Source: Gemmatimonadota bacterium (GTDB lineage: Bacteria; Gemmatimonadota; Gemmatimonadetes; Longimicrobiales; Gaopeijiaceae). Taken from it: 64,000 bases of DNA. Below, piece by piece: positions 8,385 through 16,756 of the stretch (its first letter is position 1; each line of letters begins with the position of its first letter). The notes under the pieces are model-generated. The model ran no database searches. It was not told the DNA's origin and was given only the letters and a program-made list of their open reading frames with translations. The stretch lies in NCBI GenBank assembly GCA_022560615.1, contig JADFSR010000005.1:62001-126000 (forward strand). The letters run 5' to 3'. The translations under genes were made by a program, and so were the position numbers.

Positions 8385-9959
8385 ATGTCAGCTGCCCGAC
8401 GACGGCGTTCCGCGAAAGCTCGGGCTACGCCAACGCCGACCTCGCGGCGGGTGCTCTATCTGCCGCTGGCGCTGACGCTCGGCCTGCTGGTGCTGTCGCT
8501 CCTGCCACGCGTGCAGGGCAACCTTCGTCTCGCGTGGTCGTTCTGGGGTACGGCCGGAGCGCTTCTGATATGGCAGACCGCGCTCTTCCTGCGACTCCGG
8601 AGTACTTCCGCCGGCCGGTCGCTCCAGAGCGTACTCCGCCCACAGCACTATGTGCAGGCGCTGGTCCAGGTCGCGGTATTCGCCTACTGGGGATGGTACT
8701 GGCGACCCGTCTACGACTTCGCCTTGCTGCTGGCCGCGCAGCTCGTGTTCGCCTACGTCTTCGACATGCTGCTCGCGTGGTCCCGGCGCGAGACGTACGT
8801 GCTGGGCTTCGGTCCGTTCCCGATCATCTTCAGCATCAACCTCTTCCTCTGGTTCAGGGACGACTGGTTTTACCTGCAGTTCCTGATGATCGGGGTCGGC
8901 TTCCTCGGGAAAGAGCTCGTGCGCTGGCACCGCGGAGGCCGGAAGGTGCACATCTTCAACCCGTCCGCCTTCGCGCTCGGACTCTTCTCGCTCGTGCTGA
9001 TCACTACGGGCGCGACCGACCTCACCTGGGGACAGGAGATCGCCTCGACGTTGACGCTCGCGCCGCTGATTTACCTGTACTTGTTCCTGCTGGGCCTGAT
9101 CGTGATGTACTTCTTCTCGATCACGCTCGTCGCAGGTTCCGCCGCGGCCGTGCTGTTCGGACTGAGCGCACTGTACGCGTCTCTGACGGGGGTCCCCTAC
9201 TTCCTCGACTCCGACATCCCCGCCGCGGTCTTCCTCGGCCTCCATCTCCTGATAACCGACCCGTCCACGTCGCCGCGGACATCACCCGGGAAGCTCCTCT
9301 TCGGAGGCTTGTACGGAGCGGGTGTGTTCGGCCTCTACATGGTCCTGGGGGCCGCCGGGGCGCCGACGTTCTACGACAAGCTCCTGGCCGTGCCGCTTCT
9401 GAACTTGAGCGTTCGTGGGATCGACAGCTTGGTTCACGTCGCGCGGGAAAGCCCTGTGCTCGCACGATGGCGGCTGAAATGGGCTCCCCTGCGCGCCAAC
9501 CTGGCGCACATGGCCGCCTGGATCGTGTTCTTCGGAGCGATGACCGCGATGGGAAGGACCGACGGAAAGCACACGGGTGACAGCCTGCCGTTCTGGGAGC
9601 AGGCGTGCGCGGAAGGCCGCTCCAACGCTTGCACCCGGTTGATCCAGCTGGAGACCACGTATTGCGGCGACAACTCGGCATGGGCGTGCAACGAGCTCGG
9701 CATACACTTCGCGCAGGGGGAAATCGTGGCCTCCGATTCCGAGCTGGCGCGCGGCTACCTCGCGCGAGCCTGCGAACTCCGGTTCCAGGCCGCGTGCGTC
9801 AACCTGTTGGACCCGGGTGGCTTCAACCGCACCGACCCCCGGCTCCTCGATCTCAGACTGCTGCTGCGAGAGGCGGGCCAGAACCTGATGGAGATGTCTG
9901 AGCAGGAGTTGTACGCCCGCGCGTGTGATCACGACTGGGCCTTCGCGTGCAGTCGATGA
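8385..9959 (+). CDS. RnfD/NqrB-like membrane protein fused to a Sel1-like Cys-rich tail
   Basis: ATG at 8385 follows an AGAGG site and gives 524 residues. After a basic N-terminus (ARRRRSAKAR) come about ten hydrophobic segments. HIFNPSAFALGL and LITDPSTSPRTSPGKLLFGG match the NPSAFG-type and TDP-x-T/S motifs of RnfD/NqrB proteins, in which a flavin is attached near this region. After the last helix the tail (FWEQACAEGRSNACTRLIQL and similar units ending in CELRFQAACVN) resembles Sel1-like repeats with paired cysteines. Related UnbU-type proteins exist outside Rnf operons, and no other rnf gene is visible here. The stop overlaps the next start (ATGA, 9956-9959). Confidence 0.75.
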   Translation: MSAARRRRSAKARATPTPTSRRVLYLPLALTLGLLVLSLLPRVQGNLRLAWSFWGTAGALLIWQTALFLRLRSTSAGRSLQSVLRPQHYVQALVQVAVFAYWGWYWRPVYDFALLLAAQLVFAYVFDMLLAWSRRETYVLGFGPFPIIFSINLFLWFRDDWFYLQFLMIGVGFLGKELVRWHRGGRKVHIFNPSAFALGLFSLVLITTGATDLTWGQEIASTLTLAPLIYLYLFLLGLIVMYFFSITLVAGSAAAVLFGLSALYASLTGVPYFLDSDIPAAVFLGLHLLITDPSTSPRTSPGKLLFGGLYGAGVFGLYMVLGAAGAPTFYDKLLAVPLLNLSVRGIDSLVHVARESPVLARWRLKWAPLRANLAHMAAWIVFFGAMTAMGRTDGKHTGDSLPFWEQACAEGRSNACTRLIQLETTYCGDNSAWACNELGIHFAQGEIVASDSELARGYLARACELRFQAACVNLLDPGGFNRTDPRLLDLRLLLREAGQNLMEMSEQELYARACDHDWAFACSR

Positions 9960-10867
9960 AAGGCGCGGTTCCGCTCGCCTTCTTGGTGATCGTCGCCTCC
10001 GTGTGGATCGCTCTACGACTCTCGCAGGGCCCGCCTGCGCAGGCCGCGAGCACCCCACCGCCCCGTGCCGCTCTCGGCGAGGTCGCCGGTTTTCGAGCGG
10101 ACGCCTGGTTTCTCCCCGACGAGGAGCTGCTCGGCTTCGTGGAGATTCCGGCCGGCGTGTTCCTGATGGGTAGTGACCCGAGCGTCGATGTGCGCGCCTT
10201 CGACATCGAGCGGTGGTCCAGCTCGAGCGCGCAGGGAACGGTGGAGCTGCCGGTCTTCTACATGGGGCGGTACGAGGTCACGGTCGCTCAGCTCAGTGCG
10301 TTCGTCGAGGCCACAGCGTACACGATAGATGCGCAGGCGCTTCAGGCGCCTCCCGATCATCCTGCGAGGTCCGTCTCCTGGCCCGATGCGCTCGCCTACG
10401 CTCGCTGGCTCGACGCGACGCTGGGGGAGTCGTCAGCGACACCGCCACGGCTTGCCGCGCTGCTCCGCGACGGGTGGCGCATCTCCTTGCCGACGGAGGC
10501 CGAGTGGGAGAAGGCCGCGCGGGGTACCGACGGCCGAGTGTATCCGTGGGGGGACGAGCCCAGGCGGGACCGCGCCAACTACGGCGGAAGAAGCACGACA
10601 CCGGTGGGCAGCTACGAATGCCCGGAGTGCGCCTTCGGTCTCTCCGACATGGCCGGCAACGTCTGGGAGTGGACCCGGAGCCCCTATCAGCCCTACCCCT
10701 ACGACGCGACGGACGACGGCGTCGGCCTCGAGGCGGAGGCGCTGTGGGTGATGCGTGGCGGCTCGTTCGGGGATCCCGAGAGCTTCGTCCGCACTGCCAA
10801 CCGCGGGCGTGCCGACCCAGGCGCTCGACGGCCGTTCATCGGGTTCCGCGTATCGATTTCACGGTAG
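9956..10867 (+). CDS. Formylglycine-generating-enzyme-like (SUMF1 domain) exported protein
   Basis: The product has 303 residues with an N-terminal membrane or signal segment (VPLAFLVIVASVWIALRL). SUMF1/FGE-sulfatase motifs appear in order: FVEIPAGVFLMGSD, YEVTVAQLSAFVE, RSVSWPDALAYARWLD, ISLPTEAEWEKAARG, YPWGDE, FGLSDMAGNVWEWT, RGGSF and FIGFRV. The active-site cysteine region of true enzymes is replaced (SFVRTANRGRADP has no Cys), so sulfatase activation is unlikely. Many domain members without the cysteines are binding or scaffold proteins. Start codon overlap with the RnfD-like gene suggests the two products work together. GTG at 9947 is an alternative start. Confidence 0.85.
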   Translation: MKGAVPLAFLVIVASVWIALRLSQGPPAQAASTPPPRAALGEVAGFRADAWFLPDEELLGFVEIPAGVFLMGSDPSVDVRAFDIERWSSSSAQGTVELPVFYMGRYEVTVAQLSAFVEATAYTIDAQALQAPPDHPARSVSWPDALAYARWLDATLGESSATPPRLAALLRDGWRISLPTEAEWEKAARGTDGRVYPWGDEPRRDRANYGGRSTTPVGSYECPECAFGLSDMAGNVWEWTRSPYQPYPYDATDDGVGLEAEALWVMRGGSFGDPESFVRTANRGRADPGARRPFIGFRVSISR

Positions 10868-10943
10868 GGCTAGGGTTAGGAACGCCGTCGCGACGGCGAG
10901 CCCGAGGCAACAGAGTCGAGGACGCGTCCAGGCGGAGTTGATT

Positions 10944-12065
10944 CTAGCGCCTGACGGATCTGAGGAGCGCGCCACCACCCGACACGACTGCACCGTACAC
11001 GTTACCCGCTGCATCGACGGCCACTCCTTCCGGGTTCGAGCCATCGGGATAGGCGGCGACCGTTCCGTCGATCAAGAACCTGGCGATGCCGTCCCTGAGG
11101 CTCCCCACCCTGATGGCAGGCTTCCAGCCAGGGTTGCGCACTTCGTCGAATTCCGACTCTGAATCAGCGACGTAGATCGTGTCGTCGTCCGTGATATAGA
11201 TGCCACTCGGTCTGCTGAACTGTTTCAGCTCTTCGATGTAGGTGCCGTCCCGCTCGAAGATCTGCAGGCGGTTGTTTCCGCGATCTCCGACGACCAACCG
11301 GCCTCGGGAATCGATGTCCAAAGCGTGAGGAGTGCGAAACTCACCAGGTCCTGATCCCAAGCCTCCCCACGAAGTGATGAACCTTCCGTTCCGGTCGAAC
11401 TTGACGATGCGTGCGACCGTGCCCGGAGGCGCATCCGGACTTTGGCCTCCATGGCCATCGCCGACGTATATGTTTCCGTCGTCGTCCGTTACCACGTCGC
11501 AGGGCGTATTGAGCAGCTCGTCCGTGCCGTCGCCCGCGACCCCCGGCCGACCGAGCGTCAGCAGAACTTCACCCTCGGGACTGAGCTTGAGGACCACATG
11601 GCCTTTGCCGTCCCTGTTCGCGTCGGTGCCGTTGGGTCCTTGAGCGTCGGTCACCCACACGTTGCCATCCCGGTCTACGTGGAGGCCGTGAGGGAAGATG
11701 AGCAGCCCGCCGCCGATGCTGGCCACGACGTTGCCCTGCGGATCGAACTTGAGAATCGGATCGAGGTCCGACGACGCGCAGTTGTTTCCTCCACATCGAT
11801 CGATCGCCCACACGTGTACGCCGTCGGGATCGATATCGACCCCCGCCGTGGATCCCCACGTCCTGCCGTCGGGAAGCTTCCCCCACCCGTCCTCCGTATC
11901 ATAGGGATTGGGCAGGTCGTTGATCGGTTCTTGGACCAGAGCGACCGCATCCCCTATAGGCTCTGACTGCGGCTCTGATTCCCTCTCAACGGACTCAGCG
12001 CATGCGAGAGCGGCCAGAACGCACCCCACCGCAAGGGTCGACCCCACTGGTTTCACGACCGTCAT
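10944..12065 (-). CDS. NHL-repeat six-bladed propeller lipoprotein
   Basis: ATG at 12065 with GAGGGG upstream gives 373 residues; GTG at 12077 is possible. The lipobox is VLAALAC. The body holds repeated NHL blades such as GLHVDRDGNVWVTD, CDVVTDDDGNIYVGDGHG, HALDIDSRGRLVVGDRGNNR and GIYITDDDTIYVAD. An AIDRCGGNNCASSDLDPILK segment has two cysteines also seen in the paralogue at 58552-59571. Such propellers usually bind ligands or partners, and some are lactonases or lyases; no catalytic set is evident. Expected on the periplasmic side of a membrane. Confidence 0.85.
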   Translation of the reverse strand: MTVVKPVGSTLAVGCVLAALACAESVERESEPQSEPIGDAVALVQEPINDLPNPYDTEDGWGKLPDGRTWGSTAGVDIDPDGVHVWAIDRCGGNNCASSDLDPILKFDPQGNVVASIGGGLLIFPHGLHVDRDGNVWVTDAQGPNGTDANRDGKGHVVLKLSPEGEVLLTLGRPGVAGDGTDELLNTPCDVVTDDDGNIYVGDGHGGQSPDAPPGTVARIVKFDRNGRFITSWGGLGSGPGEFRTPHALDIDSRGRLVVGDRGNNRLQIFERDGTYIEELKQFSRPSGIYITDDDTIYVADSESEFDEVRNPGWKPAIRVGSLRDGIARFLIDGTVAAYPDGSNPEGVAVDAAGNVYGAVVSGGGALLRSVRR

Positions 12066-12184
12066 GACGCCCCTCACCTGTTACAGGCCTCCTCTGCCCC
12101 TGACCCGGATGGGGCAGACTAGATGGCGTGGGGAGGCGGGGCAAGGAAGCAAGGGTAACAAAGCAGGGTGACGAGTATCACGTC

Positions 12185-12715
12185 TCAGGAGTCTCCGCGG
12201 CCGGTGAGCTGTGCGACAACCTCCTCGATCACGGCGTCCGCCCGGGCCTCGATCTCGGCCCGAGTCTGATCCTGGATGGGATGCGGAACGAACACGGCGT
12301 CCAGGTCGGGCCGGCCGAGGCGGCTCGCCTGCACCCTCGCGGCAGTGCGGAACTCGTCCGTGACCAAGGGCACGGAGGGGATTCCTTTCTCTTCGAGTCG
12401 AACGCTGTCGTGCAAACTGCACGTTGTGCAGGAGCCTCAGTCGGCCAGCGCTTCGATCACTCCGTCTACGAAAGCGAGCCTCTCGAGCAGCGCCCCAGAA
12501 GCGGGCTTGGTATAGGTCGGCTTGATCTCGCGAACGATCTTCGCAACGCCGTACCGTTCCTTGAGGAGCTGCTCCAGCCGGTCCAGGAATTCCTTCCCTT
12601 TGGGCTTGCTGATGTCGAGCAGGGCGAGGGTCTTGCCCTCGAGGGTGTCGAGCCTGAGCGCCGGTGGCTTCACTCCTTGAGAGCGCTCATCGAGAGGGTT
12701 CACCAATGTAGGCAT
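12185..12715 (-). CDS. UGSC-family selenoprotein (TGA at 12437-12439 read as selenocysteine)
   Basis: The minus frame from ATG 12715 reaches TGA after VDGVIEALAD and then continues without interruption as GSCTTCSLHDSVRLEEKGIP to TGA at 12185, 176 residues in all. The sequence across the codon is U-G-S-C, the hallmark of the UGSC (seleno)protein family. Family features occur on both sides: LEGKTLALLDISKPKGKEF, then a late DLDAVFVPHPIQ. Sec93 with Cys96 and Cys99 suggests a redox or thiol role. A compact hairpin lies just downstream of the TGA. The upstream thioredoxin-fused gene is 36 bases away in the same direction. The host must carry selABC and selD elsewhere. Without recoding, this would look like two small proteins. 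Confidence 0.88.
12409..12431 (-). promoter_or_regulatory. Putative bacterial SECIS hairpin after the Sec TGA
   Basis: On the coding (minus) strand, CGTGCA-GTT-TGCACG (12409-12423) forms a six-pair stem with a three-base loop. The stem begins 13 bases after the TGA and the loop starts with G, as bacterial SECIS elements for SelB require. A competing hairpin CTGCAC-AAC-GTGCAG (12417-12431) overlaps it. The two cannot form together. Confidence 0.6.
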
Positions 12716-12751
12716 CGGACCTCCTAACTTGTACTTGTACGTTCTGCGTCC

Positions 12752-14398
12752 CTACCACTTGAGCGGGTAGGTAACGCTCTGAGAGCCCTCCGGTCCCGCC
12801 AACCAACCCGCCAGAACCCCGGAGAATTTTCCGGCCGTGCCACCCGCCACGATGATGCGAATCTGCGAGGGGTCCTGGAATTTCCGATAGTGGGGCTCAC
12901 CGTCGATCAGGACCTCTTCGTAGAGACCACGAGCCTGACTACCCTCCGTGCCCTCATGCTCGAACGCCCGCAGGGGAACACCGGTGTGCTCGAAGAGGAA
13001 GTCGCGCACGTCGCTCTTCGAGAATCCGTCGGAGCTCAAGGTCGCCGCATGCTCCGGGCACAATACGAGCACCGCCTCGACGCGCCCGCACGTCCTCCAG
13101 CTCCAGACCATGGAGAGCGTGGCGGCGATCGTGCGCAGCACTCCAGCGCCGGTTCGCGCCGTGTGCTCACTCACCTCCATGAGCCCCCCCGCGGCGAAAA
13201 GTGTGACCGTGCTCTCGTCCCGGCCAAAACCGAGCTCTTCGTGCAGAGGCTGCCACGGGCTGTGCTCGTGATTCTCGGCCACGCAGTACGAGAAGCGTCC
13301 GGGGTTCCCCAGCGCCGCCATGTCGATCTCACCGGGGAGCGCGCCTCCCAGGTTCGCCATCATGAGCTGGAGCGCCCGGCCCACGGAGCTGTTGGCCCGA
13401 GCCACGTTTCCGAATACGCCCGCCCCGCTCGCGAAGCCCAGGCGTTTGGCGGCCGGTCCGCTCAAGATGATCAACGGAGTAGCGGAATTCGTCGTGGCCT
13501 GCACGCCATGCAGGTTGAAGCGTTCGTCGCAAGCGGCCCTGACCACGGGGAGCAGAACCTCCATGTACTCGGGCTTGCAGCCCGCCATCACCGCGTTGGC
13601 GGCGATCTTCTCGATCGTGGCAGCTCCGTAGCAGGGCGGGACCAGCGCTACGACACGATCCGGCGGGTGTGGGACCGCTGCGAGGAAGGCATCGACCCGT
13701 TCCACGGTAGGTGGCACCACGGGAAGGAAGGGCGAAAAACCGGCGCTCATGCAGTATTCGTACGGGTCCTCGTCCACGGCCAACGTGAGGCGCGTGGCCC
13801 GCGGTGCCCGCTCCGGTAGCAGATCGATCGGCTCGGGTGACGACTCTATAGGCGCGGCGACGTCCAGCCCGGCGGGTCCGCCGATAACCGCGGACTCGAG
13901 GTGGCGGGACGAGCACCCAGGCTTCATCAGCGGAGCGCCATCGTCGAGCTCCGCCACCGTGCGAAGGGGAAGTCCCAGGCTCGAGAGCATTCGTGCGGCC
14001 ACCGAGTTGAGGCCCTCTTTGTGGAAGCCCACCTCGGAGAGCTCGATCCGGCCCCCGTCGCTCATGAGGAACAGCGCCGGGACGGCGGGGGGATCGTAGC
14101 TGCGGCTCACATCTAGATCGGCGTCCAGGAGCACCGGGAAGGTCACGCCATAATTCTCCACCAGCTCGCGCGTCTCCTCGGCGCCGTCCTGCGAGACCAG
14201 CACGACCCGATGGCTGTCAGCGCCGAGCGCCTCGGCCAGGCGCTTCAGGTACGGGAGCGTGAGCCGGCAGGTGGGGCAGTCGGTCTCGATGAACGTGAGC
14301 AGAAGTGGACCCTCTGCCGCCGCCTCCGCGAGTCGCCAATCGGTCCCGTCCAGCCAGCGGAGCGTGAAGTCCGGCGCGGAGTCTCCCGGAGCGAGCAA
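12752..14398 (-). CDS. Thioredoxin/peroxiredoxin-like domain fused to a large UGSC-associated domain
   Basis: The product has 548 residues. Residues 1-150 form a TlpA/AhpC-like thioredoxin fold: APGDSAPDFTLRWLDGTDWR, then TFIETDCPTCRLTLPYLK with C41-x-x-C44, and a VPALFLMSDGGRI strand. The remainder (near 200-548) has no domain I can name; it contains VALVPPCYGAATIEKIAANA, VMAGCKPEYMEVLLPVV, NSATPLIILSGPAAKRLGF and a C-terminal IRIIVAGGTAGKFSGVLAGW. No signal peptide, so probably cytoplasmic. It is followed 36 bases later by the UGSC selenoprotein and preceded 18 bases earlier by the DUF5916 gene. It likely supplies electrons to, or acts on the same thiol chemistry as, the selenoprotein; the substrate is unknown. 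Confidence 0.75.
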   Translation of the reverse strand: MLAPGDSAPDFTLRWLDGTDWRLAEAAAEGPLLLTFIETDCPTCRLTLPYLKRLAEALGADSHRVVLVSQDGAEETRELVENYGVTFPVLLDADLDVSRSYDPPAVPALFLMSDGGRIELSEVGFHKEGLNSVAARMLSSLGLPLRTVAELDDGAPLMKPGCSSRHLESAVIGGPAGLDVAAPIESSPEPIDLLPERAPRATRLTLAVDEDPYEYCMSAGFSPFLPVVPPTVERVDAFLAAVPHPPDRVVALVPPCYGAATIEKIAANAVMAGCKPEYMEVLLPVVRAACDERFNLHGVQATTNSATPLIILSGPAAKRLGFASGAGVFGNVARANSSVGRALQLMMANLGGALPGEIDMAALGNPGRFSYCVAENHEHSPWQPLHEELGFGRDESTVTLFAAGGLMEVSEHTARTGAGVLRTIAATLSMVWSWRTCGRVEAVLVLCPEHAATLSSDGFSKSDVRDFLFEHTGVPLRAFEHEGTEGSQARGLYEEVLIDGEPHYRKFQDPSQIRIIVAGGTAGKFSGVLAGWLAGPEGSQSVTYPLKW

Positions 14399-14416
14399 AG
14401 AGTCAGGCTCCCGAAG

Positions 14417-16756
14417 TCAGTACCGAAGCAGGTACTGGAGCTTGACGAAGATCGCGCGGCTGGTGCGGCGCAGTCCCTCCGTGAAGAAGAGCTGTTCCTG
14501 TAGGCCGTCCCCGTCGCTGTCGCCCTCGATCAGATCGGCCTGCTGGTAGTGGTCGTCGTAGCCCAGAAAGAACACGGTTCCGGCGTTGATTCTGTAGTTG
14601 AACAGCACGTTGAAGTCGAACGTCTCGTCCTGCGTGTTCCACTCCGTGATGTTGCGCATGCCCAGACGCTCGGTGAACTGGACGTTCGTCGTGCCCCGGA
14701 TGATCGTCACGTCGAACAGCTCAGCGCCGCCGTTGGACGGATCGGTGAGACGCCGGGAGTTCAAGCTCAACCGGGTTTGCAGGCGGTCGAGCGGGCGCAG
14801 CGTGCTGTTCACGCTCCAGTTGACCTGGTGGCCGATGGAGGGCCCGAGGTAGTAGATCTGATCGCCGATGGAGAAGTTGCCCCCGAACGAGTAGCTGCGG
14901 CTCGTATTGACGTTCCCTCCAACTGAAAAGCGCGTCTTGTCGAAGTCGATCCCCCCAAAGCGCTCCATGTTGCGGCTGACGCTCCCGTTCAGGCTGACGC
15001 TGCGCGCGAAGGAGAAGTTGATCCGCCCCGAGAGATTCTCGTCCTGGAGGATGTCGTCGTAGTCGTAGTTCCGCGTGTAGGTGATCTGCGGTCCCCAGTT
15101 GATGATCCAGCTCTCCGGCCAGAAGCGGTATTCGAGGCTGTTCGTGATGTTGCGAACGTCCCGTCGGCGGACGAAGCCAACTTTGGTGTCGAAATCGGGC
15201 GATGTCTGGTACGCGAAGATCGACCAGCGCACGTTCCGACCGGTCTGACCGATCCGGGTCGCCAGCATGTGGCCTTCCACTTCGGCGCCCCCGCCGATGT
15301 CCTTGTAGCGCGAGCCCACCGCAACGAAAACGGCGGTGATTGTCGGAGTCAGGCGGAAGTTCCCGTCCAGGCCGATCAGGCGGCTGTAGCCGTCCAGGAA
15401 CTCTCGGTCCGTGACGATGGTCCCGATGTTGGATTCCGTGTACAGGTCGTAGCGCGCCCGCGCGATGAACGTCTGGGCCGTCTGGTCGAAGGCGGCGTCC
15501 GCCGGGTCATCGACCTTCCCGGGCGCTCGGTCATTCGCGGTCAGCACGCCGATCGAGAACCGCCCCACCTGCCCGGAGAGCTTCGCGCCGTAGTCCGGGT
15601 CGACGATGGTGCGCGTGTGCACGAAGGTCACGGGGCCCCGCATGTCGAAGATCTCCGCGCCTTCCACGAAGAACGGTCGCAGCTCCGAGAAGAAGAGCGG
15701 GAAGCGCTGGTTGACCTCGATCTGCGGCCGATCAGACTCGATCTGTGAGAAGTCGGGGTTGACCGCGAAATCGGCGGTGAGGTTGGTAGTGATCCCGTAC
15801 TTGACGTTCACACCCGCATCGGGATCGGTGTCCTGATTGACGAACGCTGGTCGGGTCGGGTCGATGTCACCGTACTGGATCGCGGTGAAGGTCGGGAGGA
15901 TCTCGAGGTTCCTGCTGGTGGAGAGGCCGGTCATCCCTTCGAGCAGCCCCATCTGGGCGAAGAAGCTCGTCTCGTCTCGAGACATCGGCGCCCAGACCTG
16001 ATTCTCCTGGTCCTTGCCCTTCACTTCCCGCACGATCTGGAATCCCCACCGGTGCGGCTCGCCCTCGGCGGGGGTCGGGTAGCGAAGGCTCTTGAAAGGA
16101 ATCGCCATTTCGGCAGTGTATCCGTCCTCCACGATCTGGCCGCCGGTCTCGAACAATACGTTCCAGGATCGATCCGCCGGAGGAATCGCCATCGCGGCGG
16201 CGCCACGGCCGCGACCAGTACGACGAGCGGCCGACATGATTCCGTCTCCTTGCACGCCGTACCCGTTGACGTCGAAGTCGTAGCCCCGCTGCTGGTCCAG
16301 AAACGTGTCGAAATAGACCGTCATGAGGTCGTCCGAGAACGCCCGGTCGCGCTCGCCGAGATTCGCCCTCATGATCGAGGGGTCTTCGTAGTGAGCGTGG
16401 AAACCGAAGTAGATGTACTCTGCGTCGTAGGCGATGTAGACGTCGGTCTCTTCTGTAGCGGGGGCGCCATCCAACGGTGATTGCTGGGTGAATTCAGTGA
16501 TGTGGGCGGCGGTGCGCCACACCTCGTCGTCCAGGAATCCGTCGATCTTGGGGGGGGTGTCCGTCCTGGTCGGGGTGATTCGCGGTCGCCCCGGCAGAAG
16601 ACCCAACTCCGCCAGGCTCGGACTCGCTACGCTAGGGGTCGGTTCGAGCCGCTCGCTTTCCGCCTGACCGGATAGCTGCATGGGTGCAACGACCAGTAGC
16701 AGCCCGAGCGGTAGAAGGGGGCCGACACGGAGTCGGGGCGTGGAGCGTGCTACCAC
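14417..16756 (-). CDS. CBM9-like / DUF5916 outer-membrane barrel protein
   Basis: This 779-residue protein has a signal peptide (PLGLLLVVAPMQLSGQ). An N-terminal domain (IDGFLDDEVWRTAAHITEFT, DVYIAYDAEYIYFGFHAH, then DGYTAEMAIPFKSLRYP) is the carbohydrate-binding family 9-like module. DUF5916 follows, with ESDRPQIEVNQRFPLFFSELRPFFVEGAEIFD and alternating beta-strands to a C-terminal aromatic ending (FVKLQYLLRY), as expected for an outer-membrane barrel. Function is not established for the family. It overlaps the end of the alpha/beta hydrolase gene by 7 bases, so the pair is coupled. A paralogue lies at 62822-64000. Confidence 0.85.
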   Translation of the reverse strand: MVARSTPRLRVGPLLPLGLLLVVAPMQLSGQAESERLEPTPSVASPSLAELGLLPGRPRITPTRTDTPPKIDGFLDDEVWRTAAHITEFTQQSPLDGAPATEETDVYIAYDAEYIYFGFHAHYEDPSIMRANLGERDRAFSDDLMTVYFDTFLDQQRGYDFDVNGYGVQGDGIMSAARRTGRGRGAAAMAIPPADRSWNVLFETGGQIVEDGYTAEMAIPFKSLRYPTPAEGEPHRWGFQIVREVKGKDQENQVWAPMSRDETSFFAQMGLLEGMTGLSTSRNLEILPTFTAIQYGDIDPTRPAFVNQDTDPDAGVNVKYGITTNLTADFAVNPDFSQIESDRPQIEVNQRFPLFFSELRPFFVEGAEIFDMRGPVTFVHTRTIVDPDYGAKLSGQVGRFSIGVLTANDRAPGKVDDPADAAFDQTAQTFIARARYDLYTESNIGTIVTDREFLDGYSRLIGLDGNFRLTPTITAVFVAVGSRYKDIGGGAEVEGHMLATRIGQTGRNVRWSIFAYQTSPDFDTKVGFVRRRDVRNITNSLEYRFWPESWIINWGPQITYTRNYDYDDILQDENLSGRINFSFARSVSLNGSVSRNMERFGGIDFDKTRFSVGGNVNTSRSYSFGGNFSIGDQIYYLGPSIGHQVNWSVNSTLRPLDRLQTRLSLNSRRLTDPSNGGAELFDVTIIRGTTNVQFTERLGMRNITEWNTQDETFDFNVLFNYRINAGTVFFLGYDDHYQQADLIEGDSDGDGLQEQLFFTEGLRRTSRAIFVKLQYLLRY

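Noticed and set aside
9956-10867. Sulfatase-activating (formylglycine-generating) enzyme
   Set aside because: The domain is present, but the active-site cysteine region lacks cysteine and no sulfatase gene is nearby.
10864-10880. Telomere-like GGGCTAGGGTTAGG
   Set aside because: A single short occurrence in an intergenic gap of bacterial DNA; no repeat array.
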